Part shown: piece by piece, positions 52,473 through 62,776 of the stretch
Layout: every line of letters starts with the position of its first letter
Position numbering within the stretch: the first letter of the stretch is position 1
Assembly (NCBI RefSeq): GCF_000372725.1
Contig: NW_005201192.1
Coordinates: 153,942 to 217,941, forward strand
Origin: Emiliania huxleyi CCMP1516
Taxonomy: Eukaryota > Haptophyta > Isochrysidales > Noelaerhabdaceae
Reading direction: 5' to 3'
Length of the DNA stretch: 64,000 bases
Position numbers and translations under genes: made by a program
Notes under the pieces: generated by a model
What the model was told of the DNA's origin: nothing
Database searches by the model: none
Seen by the model: only the letters and a program-made list of their open reading frames with translations

Positions 52473-52770
52473 TCAGAGCCTGACAGCACCCCGACAGCAC
52501 CACCTGACAGCACCTGACAGCAACAGCCCAACGTCTGACAGCAGCAGCAGCCTGACAGCTCTGACAGCTCCGACAGCGTCTGACAGCAACACCCGACAGC
52601 TCTGACAGCACCCGACAGCTACAGAGCCCCTCGACTGTCAGACCCGCACCCGACAGCACCCGACAGCACTGACAGCACCCGACAGCTGGTCTGACAGAGG
52701 CACCTGACAGTGCCTGACAGCTGCCCGACAGCCCGACAGATCACCTGACAGCACCTGACAGCCTGACAGC
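52473..52770. repeat. CTGACAGC minisatellite, right array
   Basis: Same core as 51102-51345 and same orientation. Confidence 0.92.
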
Positions 52771-54488
52771 CAGGGCTCAGCCGCCCGCCGCCTCTGAGGG
52801 GGTCGGGCCCCCTCTGGGGGGAGGCGAGGGCCCTAGGGGGTACCCATGCGGGGGGGAGATGGGATCCCCCAGCCCGCCGCAGGCGCCGATTTTTTTGGCA
52901 TTTTTTTTCGCGCGATTTTTTACTTGTTTTCATGGGAATTCGGCGTACTTGCGGCCATGCTATCACGCCTTGCGACATCCTTTCGGCGCTGCTGACCGTG
53001 CCATGCTGCTCAACTGACCGCCTGCATAGCTCGCGGCCTTAGTCTTCGGCATTCAGTGACGACCTGATCGTACGGCCAGTAGGAAGGTGTCCTTCCAGCG
53101 CGTGCACGCTTCTGACGCAATGCGCGTCACAAACTGCCTCGGATTGGCTGCTGGCACTCTCGAGGCTATGCCTACACAGCCTCGCGCGCATGGGCAGTCA
53201 AGAGGACCACGCACCTTCTCAGGACAGCGCCGGTGCCTCTCTCTTGGACCGGCAAACGTGGTGGTCTCGTGTCACCGATGTGGGACCAGTGCGGCATCGC
53301 GCCATCGACAGCTCTGAACTGCGCCTCACCACTGACCGGGAAGGCCGCCAAGTGGGTCAGCACCGGTCGCACATTGTGGCAGCAGTCAGCAGCGCATGTC
53401 TGATAGCTAGAGCAGCAGCGTCAGGGTCGCAGGGTCGGATCGTGTCAAGCCTCTCGCCCGGCCGGCCGCGTGCAGACCTGTCTGCTGTCTGGAGTGATCT
53501 GTCGGCGGTCAGTACGACCGATCAGGTCGGAGTTTTCTGATGGTTGGAGGGTCTATCTGTATGTACTCCTCGAGATCTCTCCAAATCTGCCCTCTGATCA
53601 ACCGTGATCATTCGGGAAGTTGGTGCTAACGGAGACTAACGGAGCCGGAGCCCCGTTTCCGCACTGAGCTGCGCGGCGCACGGTGCCTCCGGGGCCCCCC
53701 GCCTCCCCCCAGAGCGGGCCCCCTAGTCTGAAAACAAAAACAAGCTCGAAAACAGCCAAAATCAGCCTGCGAGAGAGGCACTGCGCGCCGCTGACCTCAT
53801 GTGGGGATGTGTGCCGACACCAATACTGATCTAAAACCTGGAAACCCTTGTTCAAAGCCGACCCTAAGCCGCTAAGCGCCATCCTTCCTGCTCTCACCTG
53901 ATGCTGCTTCCCCGCGCCGCCTCCTTGGCCCCTTGGGCGTATTTTTCTACTCCCAGTGGGGGGCCTGGGGCCCCGCCCCCCCCCCCTTGTTTTCTGTTTT
54001 CTGTTTTTCAAAACGCCCGCCCGCCCGCCACCCCGAGGCGGCTCGGCCCCCCACAGACCGAGAGATCAAAAACGCTCGGCCCAACGAGATCGCGCACGGC
54101 CACGGGGGCGGGCGGACCTGTTCTCAGTATAGGTGTCTGTTTTGTTTATTTATGATTTTTATGCCGCAGCGCGCTGGGATCCGGATCCTGGGGCTCTGTT
54201 CACCACGTTGACACCCTAGATGCAATAGCGAATAGGTAGGTAGGTCCGGTTTTGACCGCCCCAGGTTTTGACCGCCCCAGAGCGCAGAGAGAGGGCCCTA
54301 CAACAGGTAGGTAGAAGGTACCCCCTTTTTTCGTCTTTTTTCGCTTCGCTGCGCGGCCTGGGGTTAGGTAGGTAGGTAGGGCGTTTTGGCGCGAGTCATG
54401 GTCGACAGACTCCCTATCTGGGTAGGAGCCGGAAGCCTGGCGCGTGAGGTGCACCATCGGCGGGCGCTTTGGACATCGTTCCAAGTGC
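52771..54488. other. non-coding stretch with G/C runs and TAGG repeats
   Basis: Contains GGGGCCC-rich inverted segments (52805, 53690), a TTTTTT-rich patch at 52890-52930 and (GTAG)n at 54234-54245 and 54365-54380. A frame at 53190-53540 has no domain-like sequence. Confidence 0.4.
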
Positions 54489-56038
54489 ATGGTTGCTCCG
54501 CCGCCCACCTGCGACTGGGCGTTCGGGAAAGAGAACCTCCGCAGCCGCGAACCTCCTCATTGGTGTGACTACTATGATGCCAACCGATCCGGTTGCGCGG
54601 GTGCCTTTGTGTCTGGTGGCGGCGCACGCGACGGTGTATGGTTTGCGCCGTGCGTCTTTGCAGATGGCCACTGCAGGGCATCTGGCGATCGCTCCGTCTG
54701 CGCCTTTCCGTCTCTACCTCCGCCTTCTCCGCTCCCGACCACCGAGCACCTCCGCAGCGTGTTTCGGGGGATCAATGCGCGGTTTCGGAGAGGACGACCG
54801 TCAACAGAGCTTTTGGAGGCAGGCGTGCTCGTCCACATGTTTGACAAGCAAGGGCTGCTCAACACGAGACTGGTTAAGTGGGGTCGGCCAGGCGGCGGTG
54901 AATTCTACTCGGGATCGATCATCCGGACCGCCAAGGCGTTCGTCTGGGGCGGTGGCGACATCAGCGGCGGCTTTGTGCTCGCGCCATCGACGCAAATCCT
55001 TTGCGCCTACGACCACGACCAGGGCACTGACGGCCAGGCCAACGGCGGTTGCCCGATCGATCACGAGTGGTCTGGCGATGACCTGCTCGCAGTCCTCGAG
55101 GCAGGGGCACCACAGACAGCCTACTGGATCAACGAGATCATCGTGGGAGGCGCCGCGTGGGAGCGCTCGCTGCCAGGAGGTGTTGAGGCCTTTTTCACGT
55201 CCGGCGGGCGCGGCGCCGACCAGCTCCGCGCGGCGCACCGCGCTTTCCTCGAAGAGCACGGCCTCTGCGCGTCGCAGGCCTGCCGGGGTCTTGGGGGGAA
55301 AAGAGGAGCCGAGATATGTGAGCCGGACGATGAGAGGCATTCGACTCTTGCGCGCCGCAGGTGCCTCTGCTGCGCTACATGGGTGCAGGTCCCGAGGATG
55401 CCTTCGTCGACATCTCGCCGCCCCCACCGCCCGGCTCGCGCTGCCGGCCTTGGCTGCTGCCAGCGTGCGCCGCGGGCCGTTCCCCGGTGCGTTGGTACAA
55501 TGACTGCTCGACTGTGAAGAGCGAGGCCACCTGCGAGGGGTCCTTCTCCTGGTCGCTGGCGGGGGAGCCGATGCCTTGCCACTGGGAGCGACGGGCAGAC
55601 AAGCTCGTGGGGATGTGCAGGAAACAGCCCGCGGGATGCATAAACTCTCCTCCTCCTCCGCCACCGCCACCACCGCCGCCGATGCCACCCTCGCCCCCGC
55701 CCCCGCTGCCGCCACCGCCCGTGCCGCCGCTCTCTCCACCGCCCCTCCCGCCGCCTCCTCCGTCCTCACCACCTCTGCTGTCGCTATTGTCGCCACCGCC
55801 ACGACGCACCGAATTCCTCCTCCTCGCTGGAGGTGTCTTGCTAGCGGTCGTCTTGCTGGTGTTGCGGTCAAGACGAAAGTCGCCGATGGAGCGGGTGGCA
55901 GTGCGCAGCATTGGAGCAACGGATCGCCGCCGGAAGTCACAGAGGGCGCGCGGGTCGCCGAGGAGGCCTGGAGCGCGGGTGGCGCCAGACGAGAGTGAGG
56001 AGACCCAGTCGCTGAAGGTGTCGATGAATGTACGCTGA
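54489..56038 (+). CDS. type-I-like membrane glycoprotein: globular ectodomain, Pro-rich stalk, one TM helix
   Basis: Exon 1 from ATG 54489 (MVAPPPTCDWAFGKENLRSR) to 55277, with a likely upstream leader exon. The ectodomain includes GVWFAPCVFADGHCRASGD, LLEAGVLVHMFDKQGLLNTR, GEFYSGSIIRTAKAFVWGGG, APSTQILCAYDHDQGTDGQA, GCPIDHEWSGDDLLAVLEAG and AYWINEIIVGGAAWERSLPG. A GC-AG intron (55278-55360) joins CASQ to VPLLRYMGAGPEDAFVDIS. A second Cys-rich part (WYNDCSTVKSEATCEGSF) is followed by ~60 residues of Pro/Ser, a membrane helix FLLLAGGVLLAVVLLVLRSR and a basic tail ending SLKVSMNVR. I do not recognise the ectodomain family. Confidence 0.72.
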
Positions 56039-56779
56039 GCGTGCGGAGTCGTGCATATGCGCGGGGCTCCTCTTTGCGAATACTCGGCGACGGGTCCTCC
56101 GTAGTCGGTTGAGGTCGCCGCCCTCCTCGTGCCTCTCCCCAACCCCTCGGTCCCCTCGGTGGTCGACGCCGTCGGTCGGCTCCGGCTCCCCCGATTGGGT
56201 CGGCCCTGCACTCGCTTCGCTGCTTGCTGCCTTGTCTTCACTGTCGTCTCTCCTCTCTTTCCTCGCCTCTTCTCGTCTAGCCTCTTCGCTTGTAAAGGTA
56301 ATGCTTTGTACATGCGTCGATGATCTCTTTTTCCTTTTCGCGTGAGCACCACTGTGACTCTGAAGCTTGCCCAGCGTGAGTCCAAGTGACACAAATGACA
56401 CGTGCGTGCCCAGCATGGGCAAGGGGCTAGCAGGGTCCAGGGGCGAGGGGGGGGGGGGGGGGGTCAAAGAGGTCAATCAATTGAAGAGAGAAGGTTGAAG
56501 GGGGCGGGAGTCAATTTCAGTAGAGTACCTCCGAAGCGAGGGGCCGCCCCCGCCCCCCAGCCAGCGAGCTCTCGTGTACAAGCGTGCGTGTGCCGGCACA
56601 GATTCCGCAGAAGGCGAGCGCTGTGAACGCCCAGATTCGTCCGTCCCCCGCGGTACCTATCGGAGTTCAAACTTCGCTCGGAATTCGCACCACCAGCCGG
56701 AACTCCCGGAACCGCGTCGCCTGCGCCAACAGTCTCAAGGCCTCAGATCAGAACATGGTAAACTCTCCCTCGCAGCGTC
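56039..56779. other. intergenic with poly-G tract
   Basis: Poly-G at 56448-56463. The frame 56584-56760 may be a first exon of the F-box gene (ending NSLKASDQNM), but this is unproven. Confidence 0.35.
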
Positions 56780-58131
56780 TGGCCGTTGGCGCTGCCCGAG
56801 CTGCCGAGCGAGATGCTGCTCCGCATCGCCTGCGTTTCCCCCGCCGCCGAAATACGCCGCGCCATGGTCCTCACTTGCTCAGCGTGGCACAATGTGCTGC
56901 ACGAGGTGAGACGCCCCGCAGACGCGGCCGCCCTCACAGCCACACTCCCCGGCGTTCACACTCCCGACGCCTTCGTCGGCGCCCTTGCCGCCTCCCCTGC
57001 CGCCGCCGCCGTGCTCGCCGCCCCCTCCGCTGCCGCCAAAGCAGCCCTAGCTCTCTTCCGTGGCCCCGGCTCCTTGACGCCCCCACCCCCGCATTGGCGG
57101 CAGGATGTGCCCCTCCTCGAGGCAGTCACGCTGGCGAAATTCCCGCGCGTGGCGGGACTGGTGCGTGCGGTGGGGGAGACGACTCCCAACTGGCCGGCCA
57201 TCTACCTCGCCCAGCTTCACAGCTCGCAGCGGCATGTCAGATTTGGGCCCGCCCGTCCTTCGCTCTGCCCGCTTCACCACTACACCTTCTCGGTGCAGCT
57301 GGTGGCGGAGGCGACGCACCCGCACGCGGAGTGGGGAGAGGGCGAGGACAAGGCCCGCGTGCTGAGCGAGTTCCACGGCTCGCTCCGCCCCGGCGTAACC
57401 GTCGCCGATGGCGTCCTCGGCCGGGAGGGCGGGCTGCGGCTCTGGGAAGACGGCCTTTGCCCTCATGCGCTCGAGGCGCCCTCAAGGGAGGAAGAGAGGG
57501 ACGAGGCTGCATCCCGCCCCGTGGTCCTTGTCTACTCGCTCCGCATCTGGATCTCCGACGGCCTCCGCAAGACGCAACAGCTCTATGAGTGCAGTTACTA
57601 TGGCGAGGGTTCAGACGGCTGGTGGCTGTTTGAGACCTCCAGCCTGCCGACCGCGCTCAGTCGAACGGTGAGGTTTGTCGTCGATCGGGGCACGGGCATG
57701 CATGCCATCCCCAAGCGGCCACGGCGCGAGTACCCCTCTGGCCTCGACGCGGCGATTGCTTGCGTGCCCGACAGGGGGCTGTTCCGCCCTGTCCTGCAGG
57801 TCTTCACGCACCTGGGACACTTCCGAGAGATCCACACCTGCACACACGCAACCTTTGGTAGCTGATGTGGGTAGGGGTGGTGGGTCCAGCACTCGCCCCG
57901 CGCTCATTGTCCTCTGCCCGCCCACGCCCCCCCCTCCCGCCCCGCCCGCAGTCGCGCATGCACCCGCAGAGCGGAGCCGTGGAGCTGCAGTTCAGCTGGG
58001 AGCAAGGCCCGCTCAAGGGTGACCGCGTGCTAGGGTGGGAGGAGGGAAAGGTCTTCCCCTTCACCGAGAACGAGGTGCGGCGCTACCTCGAGTACGGCCT
58101 CGACTGGCAAACCGGCGTGTCGAGGTGGTGA
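56780..58131 (+). CDS. F-box-type protein, 2+ exons
   Basis: The first visible exon reads LPELPSEMLLRIACVSPAAE then IRRAMVLTCSAWHNVLHE, an F-box-like helix set (LP.E.LL.I, ...C..W...). It continues with PLLEAVTLAKFPRVAGLVRA, HYTFSVQLVAEATHPHAEWG, SRPVVLVYSLRIWISDGLRK, LYECSYYGEGSDGWWLFETS and a C-terminal exon SRMHPQSGAVELQFSWEQGP, FPFTENEVRRYLEYGLDWQT ending GVSRW. F-box proteins usually dock substrates onto SCF ubiquitin ligases; the beta-rich C-terminus would be the substrate part. No in-frame ATG precedes the F-box in this exon, so the start lies in an upstream exon; the start given is the exon edge, approximately. Confidence 0.62.
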
Positions 58132-58411
58132 TCATGGAGGGGAAGGGCCGTGCCCGAGCAAGGCATCCGCTCGCTCTGTGGGTCTCACTGACGCATAGGA
58201 CGAGAGACGGCGGGCAGACAGAGAGCAGCTCTCTCTCCGGTCGCGCAGGATATTCAGCGATCGTTCGCGCGCACGAACAGTCAACGGGGGGGGCGGGGCG
58301 GGGGGAGTCGAGTGAGTCAGACAAAGGCCCGAGAGAGTTATGACTGCCGAGAGCTCAGCCGAGCGAGTCGAGCTCAGCCGAGCGAGTCGAGTTGAGCTGA
58401 TCTCTCGAGAT

Positions 58412-58475
58412 CTTAGGGGACCCCTAGGCTTAAAAGGGTGGGCCCTGGGGCACCTGCGGTTTGAACGGCTTAAGG
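58412..58475 (+). repeat. third copy of the TTAGGGGACCCCTAGG repeat edge
   Basis: CTTAGGGGACCCCTAGGCTT then AAAAGGGTGGGCCCTGGGGC, the inverse of 47284-47338 with few changes. Confidence 0.88.
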
Positions 58476-58504
58476 TTGCTCCCGGCCCAGTGGGGATTTT
58501 GGCC

Positions 58505-59445
58505 TACTCGCTTAGTGTGGGTAAACCATAGTACCGTATACGGTACTATGAACAGAGAAGCCCATAAAAGTCGCCGCGGCAGTCCACGCCGAGCCGGCCT
58601 GCTGCCGGCTCGCACGGCAGCCTTTTCCTCTCGACCAGCCTCAACTTCCGTACAGTCAACATTTTGTCGCTGCGTGCTCGTGGCGAGCTGTGGCGGCGGT
58701 CGAAGTTGGCCCAGATTCGACGACGAGCGCCGGACGATAGTACCGCCTTTGTTCGCCCTGTGCATGTCAGGCCAGGCTGCAGCAGGGCACTACCATCGTG
58801 CTGCCCTGCTGCAGCCTGACCTTGCCCACTGTGCACAGCCGCCAGAGCACCACCACCGCCCGGCATCGTGTCACGGCGAGCTCCTTCTGCGCCCGCTCGC
58901 GAGGCTCTCGCGCTGGCACACTTTGGCCATCTGCTGCTCGCGTTCGGCGAGCTCTTCTCCGCAATCCTGCCACGGTGCCGCCACCACACACCTTCTGGCC
59001 GGCCTGAGCCGCGCGGGGTCGCCGGCGGGGGCAACGCGTCGACCTCTCTCTCTGGTGCACCACGGGCCGCGACGGCCTGCGAGCAGCTGGCGCGAGGAGG
59101 CAGTGTGCCGGCACAGTCGAGCCGGAGCATCGGGTTCTTGATGCTTGTGGGGTCGAGTTTGACCTTATGTGGCATAATATGCAACAATAAGGCTATGCTA
59201 TCTCCCGGATTTTTGAGATATGATCCCTCAAAGTCGAATTATGGTTTACTGGTGACCATAGTACCGTCTGTCTTGTTTGCCGCGTTTCTTCCAACGAATA
59301 CTTTAAAGTCTCGACAATCACTAAGCTGCTTATGTGGCACCGCAGAGGCTCTCTTGGGGATGCCTGAGGCCACCCCAACCACTCACCAAGCCTTACGTGG
59401 ACGAATTCAAACCTACTTTTATGGTTTACCCACACTAAGCGAGTA
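58505..59445. mobile_element. ~0.94-kb unit with 26-bp perfect inverted ends
   Basis: 58505-58530 (TACTCGCTTAGTGTGGGTAA onward) is the exact reverse complement of 59420-59445. A palindrome CATAGTACCGTATACGGTACTATG follows the left end. The right third (59150-59445) is markedly AT-richer than the left. Frames inside are not convincing. No target duplication was identified. Confidence 0.6.
58766..58822. repeat. inverted repeat around GGCTGCAGCAGGGCA
   Basis: Arms GTCAGGCCAGGCTGCAGCAG and its complement, with a short CACTACCATCGTG centre. It lies inside the 58505 unit. Confidence 0.8.
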
Positions 59446-61180
59446 CCTTAAGGTACTCAGTGACCGTCTCTAAGGGGCCCTAAATGGCCTGCAATGCCAT
59501 ATCTTCGTTTGTGCCTAGGTTGTAGAGCACTTTAAAAAACTAGTATGTCTTGGAGTGAAAAGTTTCTCGATGAGGTGGGGATCCCCAAGCTGCAGAACAT
59601 GTGCGAGCCAGCGCCTACGCCGCTCAAGGAGTCAGGCGCGGAGCGCCGCGCGCGGAGCGCGCCCCGAAGAAAATTTTGAGGGTTGAGGAGGGCTAGGTGC
59701 GATTTATATTAAGAGTTGACTCACACGCTAGGAACCACTCGGCCCACCCACAGGCCCAATCTCAAGTGGCGGCGCTCCGCGCCTGTGCAGCGGCGCGCTC
59801 CGCGCGTGTTCTGCAGCGGCGCGCTCCGCGCGTGTCTCTAGGCGCTACATGCGGCCGTCGCCGTGCCCTTCATCAACCGTGCGCTCGAGAACTGGGGCGG
59901 GCTCAACTGGGAAGACCGCTTTCACCACAACGACAGGTCACATGCACAGAGCGGGGTGTGGTCATGACGCGGAAGAAGGCAGAGACACAGCGTCTGCCAG
60001 ACAGGTCACATGCACGGCATTGGAGCTTCGCTGCAGCGGGGTGTGGTCATGACGCGGAAGAAGGCAGAGACACAGCGTCTGCCAGACGCGTGCTACGACG
60101 TCAGGCCAGCTTCGAAGCAGCGTGGCCACAACTGACTGCAACAGACTGTCTTCATGTGTCTAGACTCTACCGGAGCGGTACCGCGGTGCGCTCCGCGCAC
60201 ATAGGTGCCAGCGCGCTCCGCGCGGTATCTAGCCAGCGCGCTCCGCGCGTGTGTCCAGCTAGCGCGCTCCGCGCGTGTGTCCGGGTAGCACCAGCGCGCT
60301 CCGCGCGCACGATAATCCAGTGCCTACACTTGTAGGCACTGAAAGCTTGTTTCTGCAGCTTTTGGCCGGGGATCCGTGGTGAGCAGATTCCCAGATTCTC
60401 CAGATTCCCCTCGAAAACCGCCCCTTTTAATTCATTGCGGCCGCGGGTTTGCTCGGATTACTCGTTTCCCTCGAAGACATACTAGTTTTTTGGCGTTCCG
60501 GTGCCTACAAAAGATATCCGAGATCCCATGGAGCTGAACACAGGATTTGCCGCGGTCACTGTCCTACCAGCGGGCACAGTGGGCCGCGGACACCCGTGAA
60601 TGACTAGGCAGGTTTTAAGAGCTGCTGGGCCTCGAGATGCTGGTTTCGGCCTAGCGCGAGTCGGAAGGGAGACATGAGTGACACGTGGAATAGTCTCCGT
60701 GCTGGGAGCACTTATGCGCACGCCGAGACGAAAGAGCTGCTCTTTGCTCCTCCCCCCCCCCCCCCCCCCCAGCGCGGCAAAACGAACCCGACGAACCGCG
60801 CGCCCCTCGCGAGAGACTCACACATCTCTCCGCACACGCACATACACGCAGCACGCACCCCACACCGCAGAACCCCACCTTTTGATACCACACAAAACCT
60901 GGCACTTCCCACGAGATGCGGGACCTTCGGCGAAGAGAGAGTCGGGGCCGCCGCGGCCGCGAGGGGTTTGCAGGCGGGAGAACGAGATGTTACCCCCCCT
61001 CCCTCCCTTTCTACAGTCTCGCTCCACGACGAGGATTGCCGTCCTTTCTGGCTACGCGGATGTGATTACGCTGTGCTTGCCTACTCCCAGACACTGGATG
61101 GTTGCGGCTGAACGCAAGGTGTTAGGTGTACAACAGCACGCCGACACGTCCAAATCCCGTCGCCGGCGTGCCGTCGGTGT
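59446..61180. other. repeat-rich, no supported gene
   Basis: Holds GCGCTCCGCGCGTGT words scattered at 59775-59842 and 60180-60312, a tandem duplication (59952-60007 and 60034-60089), a palindrome CAGTGCCTACACTTGTAGGC at 60319-60342 and a poly-C tract at 60752-60770. Confidence 0.6.
59952..60089 (+). repeat. direct duplication of ~56 bp (82-bp period)
   Basis: GCGGGGTGTGGTCATGACGC onward occurs at 59952-60007 and 60034-60089, within a larger period that includes GGTCACATGCAC. Confidence 0.85.
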
Positions 61181-61183
61181 CAT

Positions 61184-61707
61184 GTGTCGGCCGGACCACA
61201 GCTCTCGAAGAAGGCCGCTTGCGACTGCCTCACGGTGGGGTTCATTCAGAACGTCAAGCTGCGTGGCTGCCTGGCGAGCATCACGCGCGAGGCGGCGATA
61301 TCCGCGCCCTTCGAAACGTTGTTCGCATATGCGAAGCGACATCGAGTTTTCTGCCGCTCTGAGTGCTCACAAGGCGGAGCGGCGCGACCGCCGCGCCATC
61401 GAGCACGCCATCGCCGTTGCTGCGCTGCAGTCTGTCTACGGCGGCATCGCACTCGCACTGAAGCGGCGGCTGCCAGCGGCGCGGCCTCTTTCGGTACTAC
61501 CACTACTGCGGCGATGCGGCCGACGCGGGGGGCGAGAACGCGGCGAGGGAGGCGTGGGCGCAGGGTGCGCTCTCGCAGAGGTCGGCGGGCGTCGGTCCCC
61601 GACCCCAACGCATGTGGGGGTCGCACCGCACGGAGGGCGGGGATGGACTTTTGCGAGAACAGATGTGCTTCGCCAACCGCAACGGCGACCTCGTGGCCCC
61701 AGCATGA
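61184..61707 (+). CDS. tentative unknown gene
   Basis: Three plus-strand fragments with natural composition: KAACDCLTVGFIQNVKLRGC, MRSDIEFSAALSAHKAERRD with HAIAVAALQSVYGGIALAL, and GLFRYYHYCGDAADAGGENA to the stop after NRNGDLVAPA. They lie in different frames and could be exons of one gene, but I cannot place splice sites. Confidence 0.25.
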
Positions 61708-61975
61708 TACATGTCGGACACGACAATGTATTTGCATCTCAGCATCCTGCCACTTTTTTGAGTCTCCCTCGCCTCGGTCGCCGCTCTTCCCGAGCCCACG
61801 TCACGTCGCTTGTTCCGGGTTCCCCGGGTCTCGCGTCGCTCTTGTTCCCGCGCGCAGTGCGCAGAGCTTCGCTTCCGCTTGCGGCCGCGGGCTCTTGGCG
61901 CGTCCGCTCTCTCTCTCTCTCTCTCTGGCCCTTGATAAGCCGCGCGCGGAATTTAGCCCTGTCTCTTGGTCGGAC

Positions 61976-62527
61976 TCACTCGCGGGTGCCGGACCAATCC
62001 GGCTGGGGCTCCTTCTTGCCCTTCTGCACGAGATTCTGCTCGTTGAGGAGCTTGCGGAACCGGGGCTCCAACTCCGAAAACGCGCCGATAAGCGCCACTT
62101 GAAAGACACAGTGGTATTGCGTCGGCTGACAGAAGATGACGTTCAGGTCCTTGGACGGCTCCACGAGGTCGGGGTAGCCGTTGTACAGGGCGGCGACGCG
62201 GCGCTTCAGGATGGCCCGCTCCAGCTCCATGTTGTGAACGTAGTGCTGGTCGTCGCCAGTCAGGCCGAGGATCTGGCACACCTCACGCACGCTGATGCCC
62301 GCGTCTCCCGCGATCTTCTTCATCCGCGTCTCCGCCCAGAGCGTGTACGCGTCGGCCGACTCCTCAAACTCCTCCGGGGAAAGCGCGATGGGCGGCGCGC
62401 CGATAGCTGTGCGGCCGGCGGCGGACTCGAGACCCGCAATGAGGACCGCGTACGCCGCCTTGACCACCTGAGCGTCACGGTCTTCGGCATCTGCCGTCGT
62501 TGAGCGCTTCGCGTTCCGAGTCGACAT
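61976..62527 (-). CDS. unrecognised 183-residue helical protein
   Basis: ATG 62527 (MSTRNAKRSTTADAEDRDAQ). Segments VVKAAYAVLIAGLESAAGRT, LSPEEFEESADAYTLWAETR, MKKIAGDAGISVREVCQILG, ELERAILKRRVAALYNGYPD, VIFCQPTQYHCVFQVALIGA and FRKLLNEQNLVQKGKKEP form a coherent, mostly helical protein. A longer start at 62623 would add a hydrophobic/basic stretch. No family recognised. Head-to-head with VWA8, 249 bp apart. Confidence 0.6.
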   Translation of the reverse strand: MSTRNAKRSTTADAEDRDAQVVKAAYAVLIAGLESAAGRTAIGAPPIALSPEEFEESADAYTLWAETRMKKIAGDAGISVREVCQILGLTGDDQHYVHNMELERAILKRRVAALYNGYPDLVEPSKDLNVIFCQPTQYHCVFQVALIGAFSELEPRFRKLLNEQNLVQKGKKEPQPDWSGTRE

Positions 62528-62776
62528 TGCGAGAGGGAAGACGGCGCGCTCCTCGCTCAGCTTGGTACGCCGCCAAGAGACTTCTTTCGCAAAGAACAAA
62601 AAAACGCGCCTCCCACCCCCCACCCCCCCTTGCTCTCTCTTCTGGGAAGGAGTGTCGGCAATCTGGTCGGCAATCTTCTCACCGTTTAAATTCTTCTTGC
62701 CGTGAACGGAATTCTTCTCGCTAGGGCACCAAGTCTCGCGCCGCCGACCCGGTGCCTCCTGGTCGCCGCCGCATCC

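Larger units (their letters stand above)
51048..54081. mobile_element. candidate ~3-kb composite with imperfect inverted ends
   Basis: Left end 51048-51079 (GGCCGAGCGTTTTTGATCCC) and right end 54051-54081 are reverse complements with one or two mismatches. Further inverted pairs lie inside (51217-51237 with 52622-52642; 52805-52826 with about 53690-53712). CTGACAG arrays flank a gene. No clear target duplication was seen, so the mobile nature is inference. Confidence 0.4.
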
